Positions 12,080 to 21,233 of a DNA stretch of 64,000 nucleotides are shown here, in pieces. The notes beneath the pieces are model-generated. The model saw only the letters and a list, made by a program, of their open reading frames with translations. It was not told the DNA's origin and ran no database searches. The position numbers were made by a program, and so were the translations under genes. Each line of letters opens with the position of its first letter. Position 1 is the first letter of the stretch. Source of the DNA: Ideonella sp. (lineage in GTDB: Bacteria > Pseudomonadota > Gammaproteobacteria > Burkholderiales > Burkholderiaceae_C); NCBI GenBank assembly GCA_015075545.1, contig JABTUC010000001.1:62001-126000 (forward strand), given 5' to 3'.

Positions 12080-14458
12080 ATGACCGACCACGCGCGCGCC
12101 GACGCAGCGTCCTCGAAGACAAAGCGCTGGAATCCGACACGACATTGGCCCGCATGGGCCCGAGTGGCGTCGCGGGTGCTCTTGTGGGCGTTGGGCTTGT
12201 CCGCCGCCGCGTTCACCGCCGGGACGACGCTGGTGGTGTTGGCCCTCTCGGTGGCCTACCCGAATCTGCCGGACATCGCCGGCCTGAGCGACTACCGCCC
12301 CAAGCTACCCCTGCGAGTGCTGTCCGCCGACGGCGTGCTGCTTGGCGAGTTCGGCGAAGAGCGCCGGCAGTTCACCCCCATCGGGCAAATCCCCAGGGTG
12401 ATGAAAGATGCGGTACTGGCCATCGAGGATGCGCACTTCTACGAACACGGCGGTGTCGACTACAAGGGTGTCCTGCGCGCCGGTCTGGCCAGCTTGAGCG
12501 ATTTCAAGAGCCAAGGCGCATCGACCATCACGATGCAGGTGGCGCGCAACTTCTACCTTTCCACCGAGAAGACCTTCACCCGCAAGATCTACGAGATCCT
12601 GCTTGCGCTGAAGATCGAGAACCAACTGTCGAAGGAGCAGATCCTCGAGATCTACATGAACCAGATCTACCTCGGGCAGCGCGCCTACGGATTCGCGGCG
12701 GCCAGCGAGGTGTACTTCGGCAAGTCGCTTCACGACGTGACGCTGGCCGAGGCTGCGATGCTGGCCGGATTGCCGAAAGCACCGTCGGCATACAACCCGA
12801 TCGCCAACCCGCGACGCGCCAGGGTGCGGCAGCTCCACATCCTCGAACGGATGGTCGACAACGGCTTCATCACCGGCGAGCAATCGGAGGCGGCGCGTCA
12901 GCAGACGCTGCGCTTTCGCACCGCCACCGAATCGAAGGTGCATGCGCAGTACGTCGCCGAAACCGTGCGGCAACTGATCTACGCGCAATACGGCGAGGAC
13001 ACCTACTCGCGCGGCCTGAACGTGCACGTGACGATCGATTCGTCGGATCAGGAGATCGCATACCGCGCGCTTCGCAAGGGCCTGATGGACTACGAGCGTC
13101 GTCAGGTCTACCGCGGACCCGAGGGCTATGTCGATCTGCCTGCCGATCCGAAGGAGCTCGACACGCGCATCGCCGAAGCCCTGGCCGATCACCCTGACAA
13201 CGACGAGTTGCTGGCCGCCGTCGTCACCGAGGCTTCTCCCAAGCGGGTCGTGGCGGTGCTGGCTTCCGGGGAGTCGATCACCGTCACCGGCGAGGGCCTG
13301 CGCCCGGTGACTTCGGGCCTTGCCGAGCGCGCGCCGGCGAAGCGCCGCATCCGCCCCGGTGCGGTGGTGCGGGCGCTGCGTGGCCCGAAGGGCGACTGGA
13401 GCCTCACCCAGCAGCCTGAGGTCGAAGGCGCGTTCGTCTCGATGCGGCCCACCGACGGCGCCGTGCTCGCGATGGTGGGGGGGTTCGACTTCGACAAGAG
13501 CAAGTTCAACCATGTCACCCAAGCGTGGCGGCAGCCCGGGTCGAGCTTCAAGCCGTTCATCTACTCGGCCGCCCTCGAGAAGGGTTTCACGCCGATGACG
13601 GTGATCAACGACGCTCCGCTCTTCTTCGACGCCACGGCCACGGGCAGCCAACCGTGGGAACCCAAGAACTACGACGGCAAGTTCGAGGGCCCGATGACGC
13701 TGCGTCAGGCGCTGGCGAAGTCGAAGAACATGGTCTCGATCCGCATCCTGCAGGCGATCGGCCCGGCCTATGCGCAGGACTGGATCACCCGCTTCGGCTT
13801 CGATGCCGAGCGGCATCCGGCGTTCCTGACGATGGCGCTCGGTGCCGGCACGACCACGCCGCTGCAGATGGCCTGTGCCTACAGTGTCTTTGCCAATGGC
13901 GGCTACCGCGTCGATCCCATCCTGATCTCGCGAGTCACCGACTCCAAGGGACGGGTGCTGCAGGAGACGCCGCCGCAGACGCTGGAGCCGTCGATGCGCG
14001 CGATCGACGCGCGCAATGCCTTCATCATGACCCAATTGCTGCGCGAGGTGACTCGCACCGGCACGGCGGCCAAGGCCGCCGCGCTGCGGCGGCCCGACAT
14101 CGCGGGCAAGACGGGAACCACCAACGACTCTCTCGATGCCTGGTTCGCAGGCTTTCAGCCCGACATCGTGGCGGTGGTCTGGATCGGCTACGACACGCCG
14201 CGCAAGCTCGGTGATCGCGAAACCGGCGGCGGCCTGGCGCTGCCGGTGTGGATGGATTACATGGGGCAGGTTCTGCGCCACATTCCACCGCGCTCGCTGC
14301 CGCCCCCCGAGGGTGTGGTGCTGCACGGCAACGAGTGGATGTACGAGGAGTTCGGCCCCGGCGCCGGCGTGACCAGCCTCGGTCTGGAGGACCAGCTGCC
14401 GCCACAGGCGCCGAGCGAGGACGAGCGCAAGAGCATCCTCGATTTGTTCAAGCGCTGA
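12080..14458 (+). CDS. mrcA: Penicillin-binding protein 1A (glycosyltransferase/transpeptidase)
   Basis: A bifunctional class A PBP that polymerises and cross-links peptidoglycan at the inner membrane. The 792-residue protein has one transmembrane helix near residues 30-55. A GT51 domain follows, with AIEDAHFYEHGGVDYKG holding the catalytic Glu, and a transpeptidase domain with the SxxK serine in PGSSFKPF and the KTG motif in AGKTGTTND. An OB-like insert lies between the two. It is divergent from pilM, the normal beta-proteobacterial arrangement. Confidence 0.96.
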   Translation: MTDHARADAASSKTKRWNPTRHWPAWARVASRVLLWALGLSAAAFTAGTTLVVLALSVAYPNLPDIAGLSDYRPKLPLRVLSADGVLLGEFGEERRQFTPIGQIPRVMKDAVLAIEDAHFYEHGGVDYKGVLRAGLASLSDFKSQGASTITMQVARNFYLSTEKTFTRKIYEILLALKIENQLSKEQILEIYMNQIYLGQRAYGFAAASEVYFGKSLHDVTLAEAAMLAGLPKAPSAYNPIANPRRARVRQLHILERMVDNGFITGEQSEAARQQTLRFRTATESKVHAQYVAETVRQLIYAQYGEDTYSRGLNVHVTIDSSDQEIAYRALRKGLMDYERRQVYRGPEGYVDLPADPKELDTRIAEALADHPDNDELLAAVVTEASPKRVVAVLASGESITVTGEGLRPVTSGLAERAPAKRRIRPGAVVRALRGPKGDWSLTQQPEVEGAFVSMRPTDGAVLAMVGGFDFDKSKFNHVTQAWRQPGSSFKPFIYSAALEKGFTPMTVINDAPLFFDATATGSQPWEPKNYDGKFEGPMTLRQALAKSKNMVSIRILQAIGPAYAQDWITRFGFDAERHPAFLTMALGAGTTTPLQMACAYSVFANGGYRVDPILISRVTDSKGRVLQETPPQTLEPSMRAIDARNAFIMTQLLREVTRTGTAAKAAALRRPDIAGKTGTTNDSLDAWFAGFQPDIVAVVWIGYDTPRKLGDRETGGGLALPVWMDYMGQVLRHIPPRSLPPPEGVVLHGNEWMYEEFGPGAGVTSLGLEDQLPPQAPSEDERKSILDLFKR

Positions 14459-14461
14459 GTT

Positions 14462-14480
14462 GCCGCCTCACGCAGGCGGC
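14462..14480. terminator. Hairpin between convergent mrcA and cyaY
   Basis: A 7-bp stem GCCGCCT / AGGCGGC with a 5-nt loop begins 3 nt after the mrcA stop and contains the cyaY stop codon. It could serve both strands. There is no T-run on the plus side. Confidence 0.45.
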
Positions 14481-14863
14481 TCGATCGCCAGGGGCCTGCC
14501 GGCCTGTGCGCTGATTTCACGCGAAAGCATCGCGAAGAACTCGCCGCCACTGCGCGAATCGACCCAGCGACCGTCGACCAGACGAAAGTGGTAGCCACCG
14601 GTGCGCGCCGCAAGCCACAGTTCGTGCAGCGGCGGTTGCGTGTTGACGACGACCTTGCCGCCGCCGGGAAACACCAGTTCGAGCAGGCCACCGGTCCGCT
14701 GACCGTCGATATCGATCTCGTCGGCCTGCAGCCAGCGGTCGAGCGCGGCCTCGATGGCCGCCAGGATCGCGTTCGCGCGCGCATGGAATTCGCTATCGCT
14801 GAGGGGCCGGGCCTCGCTCGGGCCGGCGGCAGGCGCGGCGGACGACGGGGGCGGGTCGGACAT
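14468..14863 (-). CDS. cyaY: Frataxin-like iron donor CyaY
   Basis: A small acidic protein that modulates IscS and iron delivery in Fe-S cluster assembly. The 131-residue product has a Pro/Ala-rich N-terminal tail, then the frataxin fold: an acidic helix (LSDSEFHARANAILAAIEAALD) and beta strands containing ELVFPGGGKVVVNTQPPLHELWLAA. I chose the ATG at 14863. A longer frame to 15082 would overlap lptM and has no frataxin similarity. It is divergent from lptM with an 18-bp spacer. Confidence 0.92.
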   Translation of the reverse strand: MSDPPPSSAAPAAGPSEARPLSDSEFHARANAILAAIEAALDRWLQADEIDIDGQRTGGLLELVFPGGGKVVVNTQPPLHELWLAARTGGYHFRLVDGRWVDSRSGGEFFAMLSREISAQAGRPLAIEPPA

Positions 14864-14869
14864 GGTCGA

Positions 14870-14875
14870 TACAAT
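14870..14875 (+). promoter_or_regulatory. -10 box TACAAT before lptM
   Basis: TACAAT is followed by six bases (CGATCG) and then the ATG at 14882. A transcript started from it would begin at or next to that ATG. Confidence 0.4.
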
Positions 14876-14881
14876 CGATCG

Positions 14882-15064
14882 ATGCGTCGAAGCGGCCCGA
14901 GTGTAGCGACCCACGAGACGCGCGGAATTCCCAACGTGCGCTTCTCCCTGTCGCGATCGCTGGCCCTGCTGCTGGCGTGCGGCATGGTGGTTGCGTGCGG
15001 TCAAAAGGGCCCGCTGACGCTTCCCAAGAGCGCGAGTTCGGCCGCGTCTGCGCCGACCCGATGA
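14882..15064 (+). CDS. lptM: LPS-assembly lipoprotein LptM (YifL family)
   Basis: A small outer-membrane lipoprotein that helps LptD mature. The hallmark CGQKGPLTLP follows a signal peptide with lipobox VVAC. The tail is short and Ser/Ala-rich. The ATG at 14882 gives 60 residues and lies 6 nt after TACAAT. The GTG at 14936 gives a more compact signal peptide (42 residues) and is a real alternative. Its stop overlaps the lysA start (ATGA), and lptM-lysA adjacency is widespread in proteobacteria. Confidence 0.85.
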   Translation: MRRSGPSVATHETRGIPNVRFSLSRSLALLLACGMVVACGQKGPLTLPKSASSAASAPTR

Positions 15065-16332
15065 CGCCGCTTCCCGGCGCACCGTTTCTGCACCGCCGAG
15101 GCAGCGAGCTTTGGCTGGAGGACGTCCGGCTCGCAGAGCTCGCCGCAGCGCATGGCACGCCGCTGTACGTCTATTCGCGCGGCGCGATGCGGGCGGCGCT
15201 GGTGCCGTACCAGAAGGCGCTGGCGGGACGACCCCATCTGATCTGCTACGCGATGAAGGCCAACTCGAACCTGGCGGTGCTGCAGACCTTTGCCGCCGCC
15301 GGTTGTGGTTTCGACATCGTGTCCGGCGGCGAACTGCGTCGCGTACTCGCGATCGGAGGCGACCCGTCGCGGGTGGTGTTCTCGGGCGTCGGCAAGACCG
15401 CCGAGGAGTTGCGTTTTGCGCTGGACAGAGGCGTGCGCTGCTTCAACGTCGAGAGCGAGTCCGAACTGATTCTGCTGTCCCGGCTGGCCGCATCTGCGGG
15501 CCGGCGTGCGCGCATCAGCTTGCGCGTGAACCCCGACATCGATGCGCGGACGCACCCGTACATCTCCACCGGGTTGCGCGGCAACAAGTTCGGCATCGCG
15601 CACGAACACGCCGTGGCGATGTATCGACAAGCCGCGGCGCTGCCGGCCATCGAAGTGGCCGGCATCGATTGCCACATCGGGTCGCAGATCACCGACACCG
15701 CGCCGTACCTGGCCGCGCTCGATCGCCTGCTCGATCTGATCGAGGCCGTCGAGCGCGAAGGGATCTCCCTGGCACATATCGACCTCGGCGGCGGCCTGGG
15801 CATCACCTACGGCGACGAGACGCCGCCCGCGGCCGACGCGGTAATCGCATCGATGCTGGCGCGCATCGACGCACGCGGCCACGCGCACCGCGAGATCCTG
15901 GTCGAGCCGGGCCGCTCGCTGGTCGGCAATGCGGGCGTGCTGCTGACCCGCGTGCTGGTGCTCAAGCGCGGCGGCGAGCGCAGCTTCTGCATCGTCGATG
16001 CGGCGATGAATGACCTCGTGCGGCCGGCGATGTACGACGCCTGGATGGGCATCACGCCGTGCACGCTGCGAGACGGCCAGCCCGAGGTGTGGGACGTGGT
16101 GGGGCCGATCTGCGAGTCGGGCGACTGGCTCGGCCGCGAGCGCTCGCTGGCGCTCGCCGAGGGCGACCTGCTGGCCGTCACCTCGGCCGGCGCCTATGCG
16201 ATGGCGATGGCCAGCAACTACAACAGCCGGCCGCGCGCCGCCGAGGTGCTGGTCGACGGCGCTGCCGCGCATGTGATCCGGCTGCGCGAAGCGGTTGATT
16301 CGCTGTACGCCGACGAACGGCTCGTCCGCTGA
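15061..16332 (+). CDS. lysA: Diaminopimelate decarboxylase
   Basis: The PLP enzyme of the last lysine step, meso-DAP to L-lysine. In the 423-residue protein, Lys66 in YAMKANSN is the PLP Schiff-base lysine, HIDLGGGLGI and EPGRSLVG bind the phosphate and substrate, and CESGDWLG carries the catalytic Cys of the dimer interface. The ATG at 15061 overlaps the lptM stop. It is convergent with the peptide ABC operon. Confidence 0.96.
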   Translation: MTPLPGAPFLHRRGSELWLEDVRLAELAAAHGTPLYVYSRGAMRAALVPYQKALAGRPHLICYAMKANSNLAVLQTFAAAGCGFDIVSGGELRRVLAIGGDPSRVVFSGVGKTAEELRFALDRGVRCFNVESESELILLSRLAASAGRRARISLRVNPDIDARTHPYISTGLRGNKFGIAHEHAVAMYRQAAALPAIEVAGIDCHIGSQITDTAPYLAALDRLLDLIEAVEREGISLAHIDLGGGLGITYGDETPPAADAVIASMLARIDARGHAHREILVEPGRSLVGNAGVLLTRVLVLKRGGERSFCIVDAAMNDLVRPAMYDAWMGITPCTLRDGQPEVWDVVGPICESGDWLGRERSLALAEGDLLAVTSAGAYAMAMASNYNSRPRAAEVLVDGAAAHVIRLREAVDSLYADERLVR

Positions 16333-16342
16333 AATCGCCGCC

Positions 16343-17347
16343 TCAGGCACGCCCCGCGATGCGGCCTTCGGTCACCGCGTGGCACGCCACCCGGATCCCC
16401 TCGAACTCGAGCAGTGCCGGCCGCTCGCGGCTGCAGCGCTCGTCGGCGTACGGGCAACGCGGGTGAAACGCGCAGCCCGCCGGTGGACTCAGCGGATTGG
16501 GTACCTCGCCCTGCACCGGTGTGCGCGCACGGCCGGTCATCGCGATGTCGGGAATCGCGTCGAGCAGCATCCGCGTGTACGGATGGCGCGGCGCGCGGAA
16601 CAGGGTCTCCTTGTCCGCCCACTCGACCAGGCGGCCCAGGTACATGACCCCCACTTCGTCGCTGACGTGCCGTACCACCGCCAGGTTGTGCGAGATGAAC
16701 AGGTAGGTCAGGCCGCGTTCGCGCTGCAGATCCCTCATGATGTTGAGCACCTGCGCCTGCACCGACACGTCGAGCGCCGAGGTCGGCTCGTCGCACACCA
16801 GGAACTCCGGCTGCGTGGCCAGCGCGCGCGCGATCGAGATGCGCTGCCGCTGGCCGCCCGAGAACTGGTGCGGAAACTTCACGCGATCGGCGGCCGCCAG
16901 ACCCACCTGCTCCAGCAGCACCGACACCCGCTCTCCCAACGCGTGCACGTCGCGCACCAGCGCGTGCTCGCGCAGCGGCTCGGCGACGATGTCGTGCACC
17001 GTCCAGCGCGGATTCAAGCTGGCATACGGATCCTGGAAGATCATCTGGATGCGCCGCCGCAGCGCGCGGCTGCCGTTGCCGCGCCACGTCGCCTGCGCAT
17101 CCTGGCCGTCGAAACGGATCGTGCCGCGCGTCGGCGCATACAGCCCCACCAGCATGCGCGCCACCGTGCTCTTGCCACAACCGGATTCGCCCACCAGCGC
17201 CAGCGTGCGGCCCTTGGCGATGGCAAAGCTCACGCCATCGACGGCGTGCACCGCCTGCCGCGGCTTGTGCTCGAGCACGCGGTTCAGCCACGGCGCCGAG
17301 ACGTCGAACACCTTCGTCAGGTCGGTCACCTCGACCAGCGCGTTCAT
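16343..17347 (-). CDS. Peptide ABC transporter ATP-binding protein (OppF/DppF type)
   Basis: One of two ATPases of a dipeptide/oligopeptide importer. It has Walker [10 protein letters not shown], signature [15 protein letters not shown], Walker [13 protein letters not shown], and the C-terminal oligo_HPY segment with [19 protein letters not shown], whose cysteines fit an Fe-S or metal site known in Opp/Dpp ATPases. I chose the ATG at 17347 ([14 protein letters not shown]). An in-frame start at 17377 would add ten residues. It is the last gene of the operon, 70 nt after the D subunit. Confidence 0.93.
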   Translation of the reverse strand: MNALVEVTDLTKVFDVSAPWLNRVLEHKPRQAVHAVDGVSFAIAKGRTLALVGESGCGKSTVARMLVGLYAPTRGTIRFDGQDAQATWRGNGSRALRRRIQMIFQDPYASLNPRWTVHDIVAEPLREHALVRDVHALGERVSVLLEQVGLAAADRVKFPHQFSGGQRQRISIARALATQPEFLVCDEPTSALDVSVQAQVLNIMRDLQRERGLTYLFISHNLAVVRHVSDEVGVMYLGRLVEWADKETLFRAPRHPYTRMLLDAIPDIAMTGRARTPVQGEVPNPLSPPAGCAFHPRCPYADERCSRERPALLEFEGIRVACHAVTEGRIAGRA

Positions 17348-17417
17348 CACCACACCTCTTGCAGCGCGCGCTCGCACTGCGGACGCACGATCACCCGGGC
17401 GCCTGGACCATCACAAG

Positions 17418-18392
17418 TCATCGCGCGTCCTCGCGCAAGACCCGCCAACACGCGGCCTCGGTGGCCGGCCCGGGCATCAGATCGGGGCGTTCGCAACGGC
17501 AGCGCTCGAATACCTGCGGACAACGCGGATGAAACGCGCAGCCGGTGGGAATCGCATTCAGCCTCGGCATCGCACCGTCGATCTGCAACAGACGCTCGTG
17601 CGTCGACTCCATCGACGGGATCGAGCCCATCAACCCCATCGAGTATGGGTGCGACGGCTGGTGGATCACCTGCTGCACCGGCCCCACCTCGACGATGCGC
17701 CCGGCGTACATCACCGCCACCCGATCGCTCGCTTCGGCGATCACGCCCATGTCGTGCGTCACCAGCATCACCGCCGCGCCGTGCTGCTTCGTCAGCCGCT
17801 TCAGCAACGCGATGATCTGCGCCTGAATCGACACGTCGAGCGCGGTGGTCGGCTCGTCGGCCACGATCAGCTTGGGCTCGGCCGCCAGTGCCAGTGCGAT
17901 GACCACGCGCTGGCGCATGCCGCCGGAGAACTGGTGCGGGTAGTGGTCGAAGCGTTCATCGGCAGCCGGGATGCCCGTTTCCTTCAGCAACCCGATCGCG
18001 CGCGCGCGCGCCTGTGCCGCGTCCACCGGCAGGTGGGTCTGGATCGTCTCGACCAGTTGCCGCCCCACCGTGTACAGCGGGTTCAGCGACGTCAGCGGAT
18101 CCTGGAAGATGGCGCCGATGCGCCGCCCGCGCACCGCGCGCATGCGCTCGGGCGGCAGGTGGTCGATGCGCTCGCCCTCGAGCCGGATCTCGCCGCCGGC
18201 GATGCGCCCCGGGGGCTCGAGCAGCCCGATGATCGCCGCTCCGGTGAGCGACTTGCCTGCGCCCGACTCACCGACCACACCCAGGATCTCGCCCGGCGCG
18301 ATCGAGAACGACACGTCGTCGAGCGCGAGCAACATGCCGCGGCGAGTGGGAAACTCCACCCGCAGGTGCTTCACTTCGAGCAGCGGCTGCAT
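17418..18392 (-). CDS. Peptide ABC transporter ATP-binding protein (OppD/DppD type)
   Basis: The second importer ATPase, 324 residues. It has Walker A GESGAGKS, signature [15 protein letters not shown], Walker [13 protein letters not shown], and a C-terminal [14 protein letters not shown] cluster. The ATG at 18392 ([14 protein letters not shown]) is preferred. The longer frame to 18515 would run into the permease gene. It lies 17 nt downstream of the C-type permease. Confidence 0.93.
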   Translation of the reverse strand: MQPLLEVKHLRVEFPTRRGMLLALDDVSFSIAPGEILGVVGESGAGKSLTGAAIIGLLEPPGRIAGGEIRLEGERIDHLPPERMRAVRGRRIGAIFQDPLTSLNPLYTVGRQLVETIQTHLPVDAAQARARAIGLLKETGIPAADERFDHYPHQFSGGMRQRVVIALALAAEPKLIVADEPTTALDVSIQAQIIALLKRLTKQHGAAVMLVTHDMGVIAEASDRVAVMYAGRIVEVGPVQQVIHQPSHPYSMGLMGSIPSMESTHERLLQIDGAMPRLNAIPTGCAFHPRCPQVFERCRCERPDLMPGPATEAACWRVLREDAR

Positions 18393-18409
18393 CGGCAAGG
18401 CAGTCGCGC

Positions 18410-19348
18410 TCAGCGCAGGCGCGGGTTGAGCGCGTCGCGCAACCAGTCGCCCAGCAGGTTCACCGACAGCGCGATCAGCACCAGCATCAGGCCCGGGAAC
18501 ACCGTGATCCACCACTCGCCGGAGAACAGGAAGTCCTGCCCGACGCGGATCAGCGTGCCCAGCGACGGCGAGGTCGGCGGCACGCCGACGCCGAGAAAGC
18601 TCAGCGTCGCCTCGGTGATGATGGCGCCGGCGATCTGGATCGTCGCCAGCACCAGCACCGGCCCCAGCACGTTGGGGAAGACGTGGCGGAACATCACGCG
18701 CAGCGGCGCCACGCCGATCACCCGCGCGGCCTGCACGTACTCCTTGTTGCGCTCGACCATCGTCGAGCCGCGCACGGTGCGCGCGTACTGCACCCAGCCG
18801 GTGAGCGCGATCGCGAACACCAGCACCGAGAATGCCAGCACCTCAGTGGCGTTGGGGAACAACGCGCGCCCGGCGCCGTCGATCAGCAGCGCCACCAGGA
18901 TCGCCGGAAACGACAGCATCACGTCGCACACGCGCATGATGAAGGTGTCGACCGCACCGCCCGCAAAGCCCGCCACCAAGCCGAGCGCGACGCCGATCAG
19001 CACCGACAGCACCACCGACGCCAGTCCGACCACCAGCGAGATGCGCGAGCCGTACATCAGCGCCGACAGGATGTCGCGGCCCTGATCGTCGGTGCCGAAC
19101 AGATACTTCGCGCTGCCGCCTTCGACCCACGCCGGCGGCAACCGCGCGTCGAGCAGGTCGAGCGTCGCTAGATCGAACGGATCGTGCGGCGCGATCCAGT
19201 GCGCGAACACCGCGCACACCACGCACAGCAGCGCGATCAGCGACGCGACGATCGCGGTCGGCGAATGGCGAAAGCTGTACCACAGGTCGCTGTCGAGCCA
19301 GCGCGCCCAGCGGCCCGGCTTCGCAGGCGTCGCGAGCACCGTGCTCAC
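18410..19348 (-). CDS. Peptide ABC transporter permease (DppC/OppC type)
   Basis: An inner-membrane permease of 312 residues. An N-terminal OppC_N helix (residues 30-52) precedes FGTDDQGRDILS, typical of DppC/OppC. Five further helices carry the EAA loop (EYVQAARVIGVAPLRVMFRHVFPN) that contacts the ATPases. It is part of the B-C-D-F operon. Substrate cannot be read from the sequence. Confidence 0.93.
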   Translation of the reverse strand: MSTVLATPAKPGRWARWLDSDLWYSFRHSPTAIVASLIALLCVVCAVFAHWIAPHDPFDLATLDLLDARLPPAWVEGGSAKYLFGTDDQGRDILSALMYGSRISLVVGLASVVLSVLIGVALGLVAGFAGGAVDTFIMRVCDVMLSFPAILVALLIDGAGRALFPNATEVLAFSVLVFAIALTGWVQYARTVRGSTMVERNKEYVQAARVIGVAPLRVMFRHVFPNVLGPVLVLATIQIAGAIITEATLSFLGVGVPPTSPSLGTLIRVGQDFLFSGEWWITVFPGLMLVLIALSVNLLGDWLRDALNPRLR

Positions 19349-19411
19349 CGGCCGGCTCCTGCGCGGCGCGCGGCGCGGCTCGCCAACTGGGCGTGCAGCG
19401 GGCTCATGGTG

Positions 19412-20395
19412 TCAGTGCGCCGCAGCCTGGCGCTCGATGCGCAGGCGGGGGTCGACGGCGAAATACAGCAGATCGACCGACAGGTTGATCACCACGAAGA
19501 TCAGCGCGATCAGGCACAGGTAAGCCGCCATCACCGGAATATCGGCGAACTGCACCGCCTGGATGAACAGCAGCCCCATGCCCGGCCACTGGAAGACGGT
19601 CTCGGTGATGATCGCAAACGCGATCAACTGCCCCAGTTGCAGGCCGGTGATCGTGATGACCGGCACCAGCGTGTTCTTCAGCGCGTGGCCGAAGTAGACC
19701 GCGTGGTCGCTGAGCCCGCGGGCGCGCGCGAACTTGATGTAGTCGGTGCGCAGCACCTCGAGCATCTCGGCACGCACCAGCCGCAGAATCAGCGCGAGCT
19801 GGAACACCGACAGCGTGATCGCCGGCAGCACCAGATGCTTCCAGCCGTCGACCGTGAGCAGGCCCGTGGTCCAGCCGCCGAGGTTGATCACATCGCCGCG
19901 GCCGAAGCTCGGCAACAGCTTGAAGACCACCGCGAACAGCAGGATCAGCAGGATGCCGATCAGGAACGTCGGCAGCGACACCCCCACCAGCGACAGCGTC
20001 ATCCACAACTGCGAGCCGAAGCTGCCGCGCCGCAGCGCGGTGTAGACCCCGAGCGGCACACCCATCGCGAGCGCGATCACTGCCGCCGCGACCGCCAGCT
20101 CGATGGTGGCCGGAAAGCGCTCGACGATCAGTGCCGACACCCTGCGCCCCTGGCGCAGGCTGAGCCCGAACTCGCCGCGCACCGCATTGCCCACGAAGCG
20201 CGCGAACTGCACCACGAACGGCTGGTCGAGCCCGAGGTCGGCGCGCAACTGCTGGCGCTGCTCGACGGTGGCGTCCTGCCCCAGCAAGTTGGTGACCGGA
20301 TCGCCGACGTACTGGAACAGCATGAAGGCGATGAACGCCACCGTGAGCATCACCACCACGGCCTGGATCAGTCGGCGCAAGACGAACGCGAGCAT
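19412..20395 (-). CDS. Peptide ABC transporter permease (DppB/OppB type)
   Basis: An inner-membrane permease of 327 residues starting MLAFVLRRLIQAVVVMLTVAF, with six predicted helices and the EAA loop DYIKFARARGLSDHAVYFGHALKN. It is the first gene of the B-C-D-F importer operon. No periplasmic binding protein gene lies next to it, so that component is encoded elsewhere or the operon relies on a shared one. An overlapping frame up to 20408 is not coding. Confidence 0.93.
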   Translation of the reverse strand: MLAFVLRRLIQAVVVMLTVAFIAFMLFQYVGDPVTNLLGQDATVEQRQQLRADLGLDQPFVVQFARFVGNAVRGEFGLSLRQGRRVSALIVERFPATIELAVAAAVIALAMGVPLGVYTALRRGSFGSQLWMTLSLVGVSLPTFLIGILLILLFAVVFKLLPSFGRGDVINLGGWTTGLLTVDGWKHLVLPAITLSVFQLALILRLVRAEMLEVLRTDYIKFARARGLSDHAVYFGHALKNTLVPVITITGLQLGQLIAFAIITETVFQWPGMGLLFIQAVQFADIPVMAAYLCLIALIFVVINLSVDLLYFAVDPRLRIERQAAAH

Positions 20396-20461
20396 GCGCG
20401 CGCATCATCGGTGCAAGCCAGCACCGAGCGCATCGGGGAAGAGCCTGAGCACGGGCGGCCG

Positions 20462-21175
20462 TCAGCCCTCGAGCACCACGTCGCCATACCAGGCCTCGAC
20501 GGCGCTGCCGGTGTTGTCGGTGTCGGTCATCAGCGCCATCGCGCTCAGGCGGCCCGGCGGCTCACCGAAGGCGCGTCGAAAATCGTCGAACAGGTTGCGT
20601 CGATAGTCGCGCCATCGGCGCAGGTGGGTATCGCCGTGCTCGAGCACCAGATTGCGTACGCGGTCGCTGCGCGCACCGGGGATCACCGATTCGGGTGCGG
20701 CATGGTTGTCCCACACGTACATCAGCGTCGCGAACGGCGGCGCCTCGCCGGTCAACGTCTCGATCAACTGGAACTGCAGTCGGTTGCGCCGCGAAAGCCG
20801 GGCCATGTCGCCATCGAAGGCGAAGCCCACGCGCACCGGCGAATCTGCCACCTCGGCGCGTCCGAGGTCAGCGCCGGCGATCGTCGTGCCGACCCACCAG
20901 GAGAAGGCCACCTGCGTCGATGGCGAGACAACCGCATCGACGGGCCTGCGCCACACGCTGGCCGCCCCTTGCGATCGCGCGCGCCACGCGCTGCGGCCCT
21001 CGTGCGAACCGCGGGAATAGGCCGTCTCGCGCTTGCCGGGCAACGGCACGTGCGCCCAATCGCCGGCCGGGGGCTGAACGCGGCTGGCGCAGCCGCCCAA
21101 CAAGGCAGCTCCCAGCGCGACGCGACGCGTCACGTCGGCAGGCTGCCCGGATCGACACCCGGCTCGCTTGTCCAT
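20462..21175 (-). CDS. DUF3047 lipoprotein
   Basis: A predicted lipoprotein of unknown role. A Tat/Sec-like start is followed by VALGAALLGGC (lipobox LGGC), then a DUF3047 beta-sandwich-like domain with WAHVPLPGKRETAY, FSWWVGTTIAGADL and RVRNLVLEHGD. Starts at 21175 (ATG), 21181 (GTG) and 21133 (GTG, more compact signal) are all possible. The porin terminator ends only 8 nt before the ATG, leaving no room for a separate promoter, so the gene probably relies on read-through or an internal promoter. Confidence 0.75.
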   Translation of the reverse strand: MDKRAGCRSGQPADVTRRVALGAALLGGCASRVQPPAGDWAHVPLPGKRETAYSRGSHEGRSAWRARSQGAASVWRRPVDAVVSPSTQVAFSWWVGTTIAGADLGRAEVADSPVRVGFAFDGDMARLSRRNRLQFQLIETLTGEAPPFATLMYVWDNHAAPESVIPGARSDRVRNLVLEHGDTHLRRWRDYRRNLFDDFRRAFGEPPGRLSAMALMTDTDNTGSAVEAWYGDVVLEG

Positions 21176-21182
21176 CGTCACG

Positions 21183-21207
21183 AAAAAGCCGCCCCGGAGG
21201 GCGGCTT
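21183..21207 (-). terminator. Rho-independent terminator of the porin gene
   Basis: AAGCCGCCC and GGGCGGCTT pair perfectly (9 bp, loop of 4). On the minus strand the stem runs into TTTTTCG. It lies 27 nt after the porin stop and is the clearest intrinsic terminator in the window. Confidence 0.85.
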
Positions 21208-21233
21208 GGAATCAGACTGCAGTATCGAGCGCG

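Noticed and set aside
12305-14326. 673-codon minus-strand frame opposite mrcA
   Set aside because: Antisense shadow of PBP1A; low-complexity composition and no start signals.
16295-19085. Plus-strand frames of 506 and 782 codons over the peptide transporter operon
   Set aside because: Antisense to four well-conserved ABC transporter genes; composition typical of antisense GC-rich frames.
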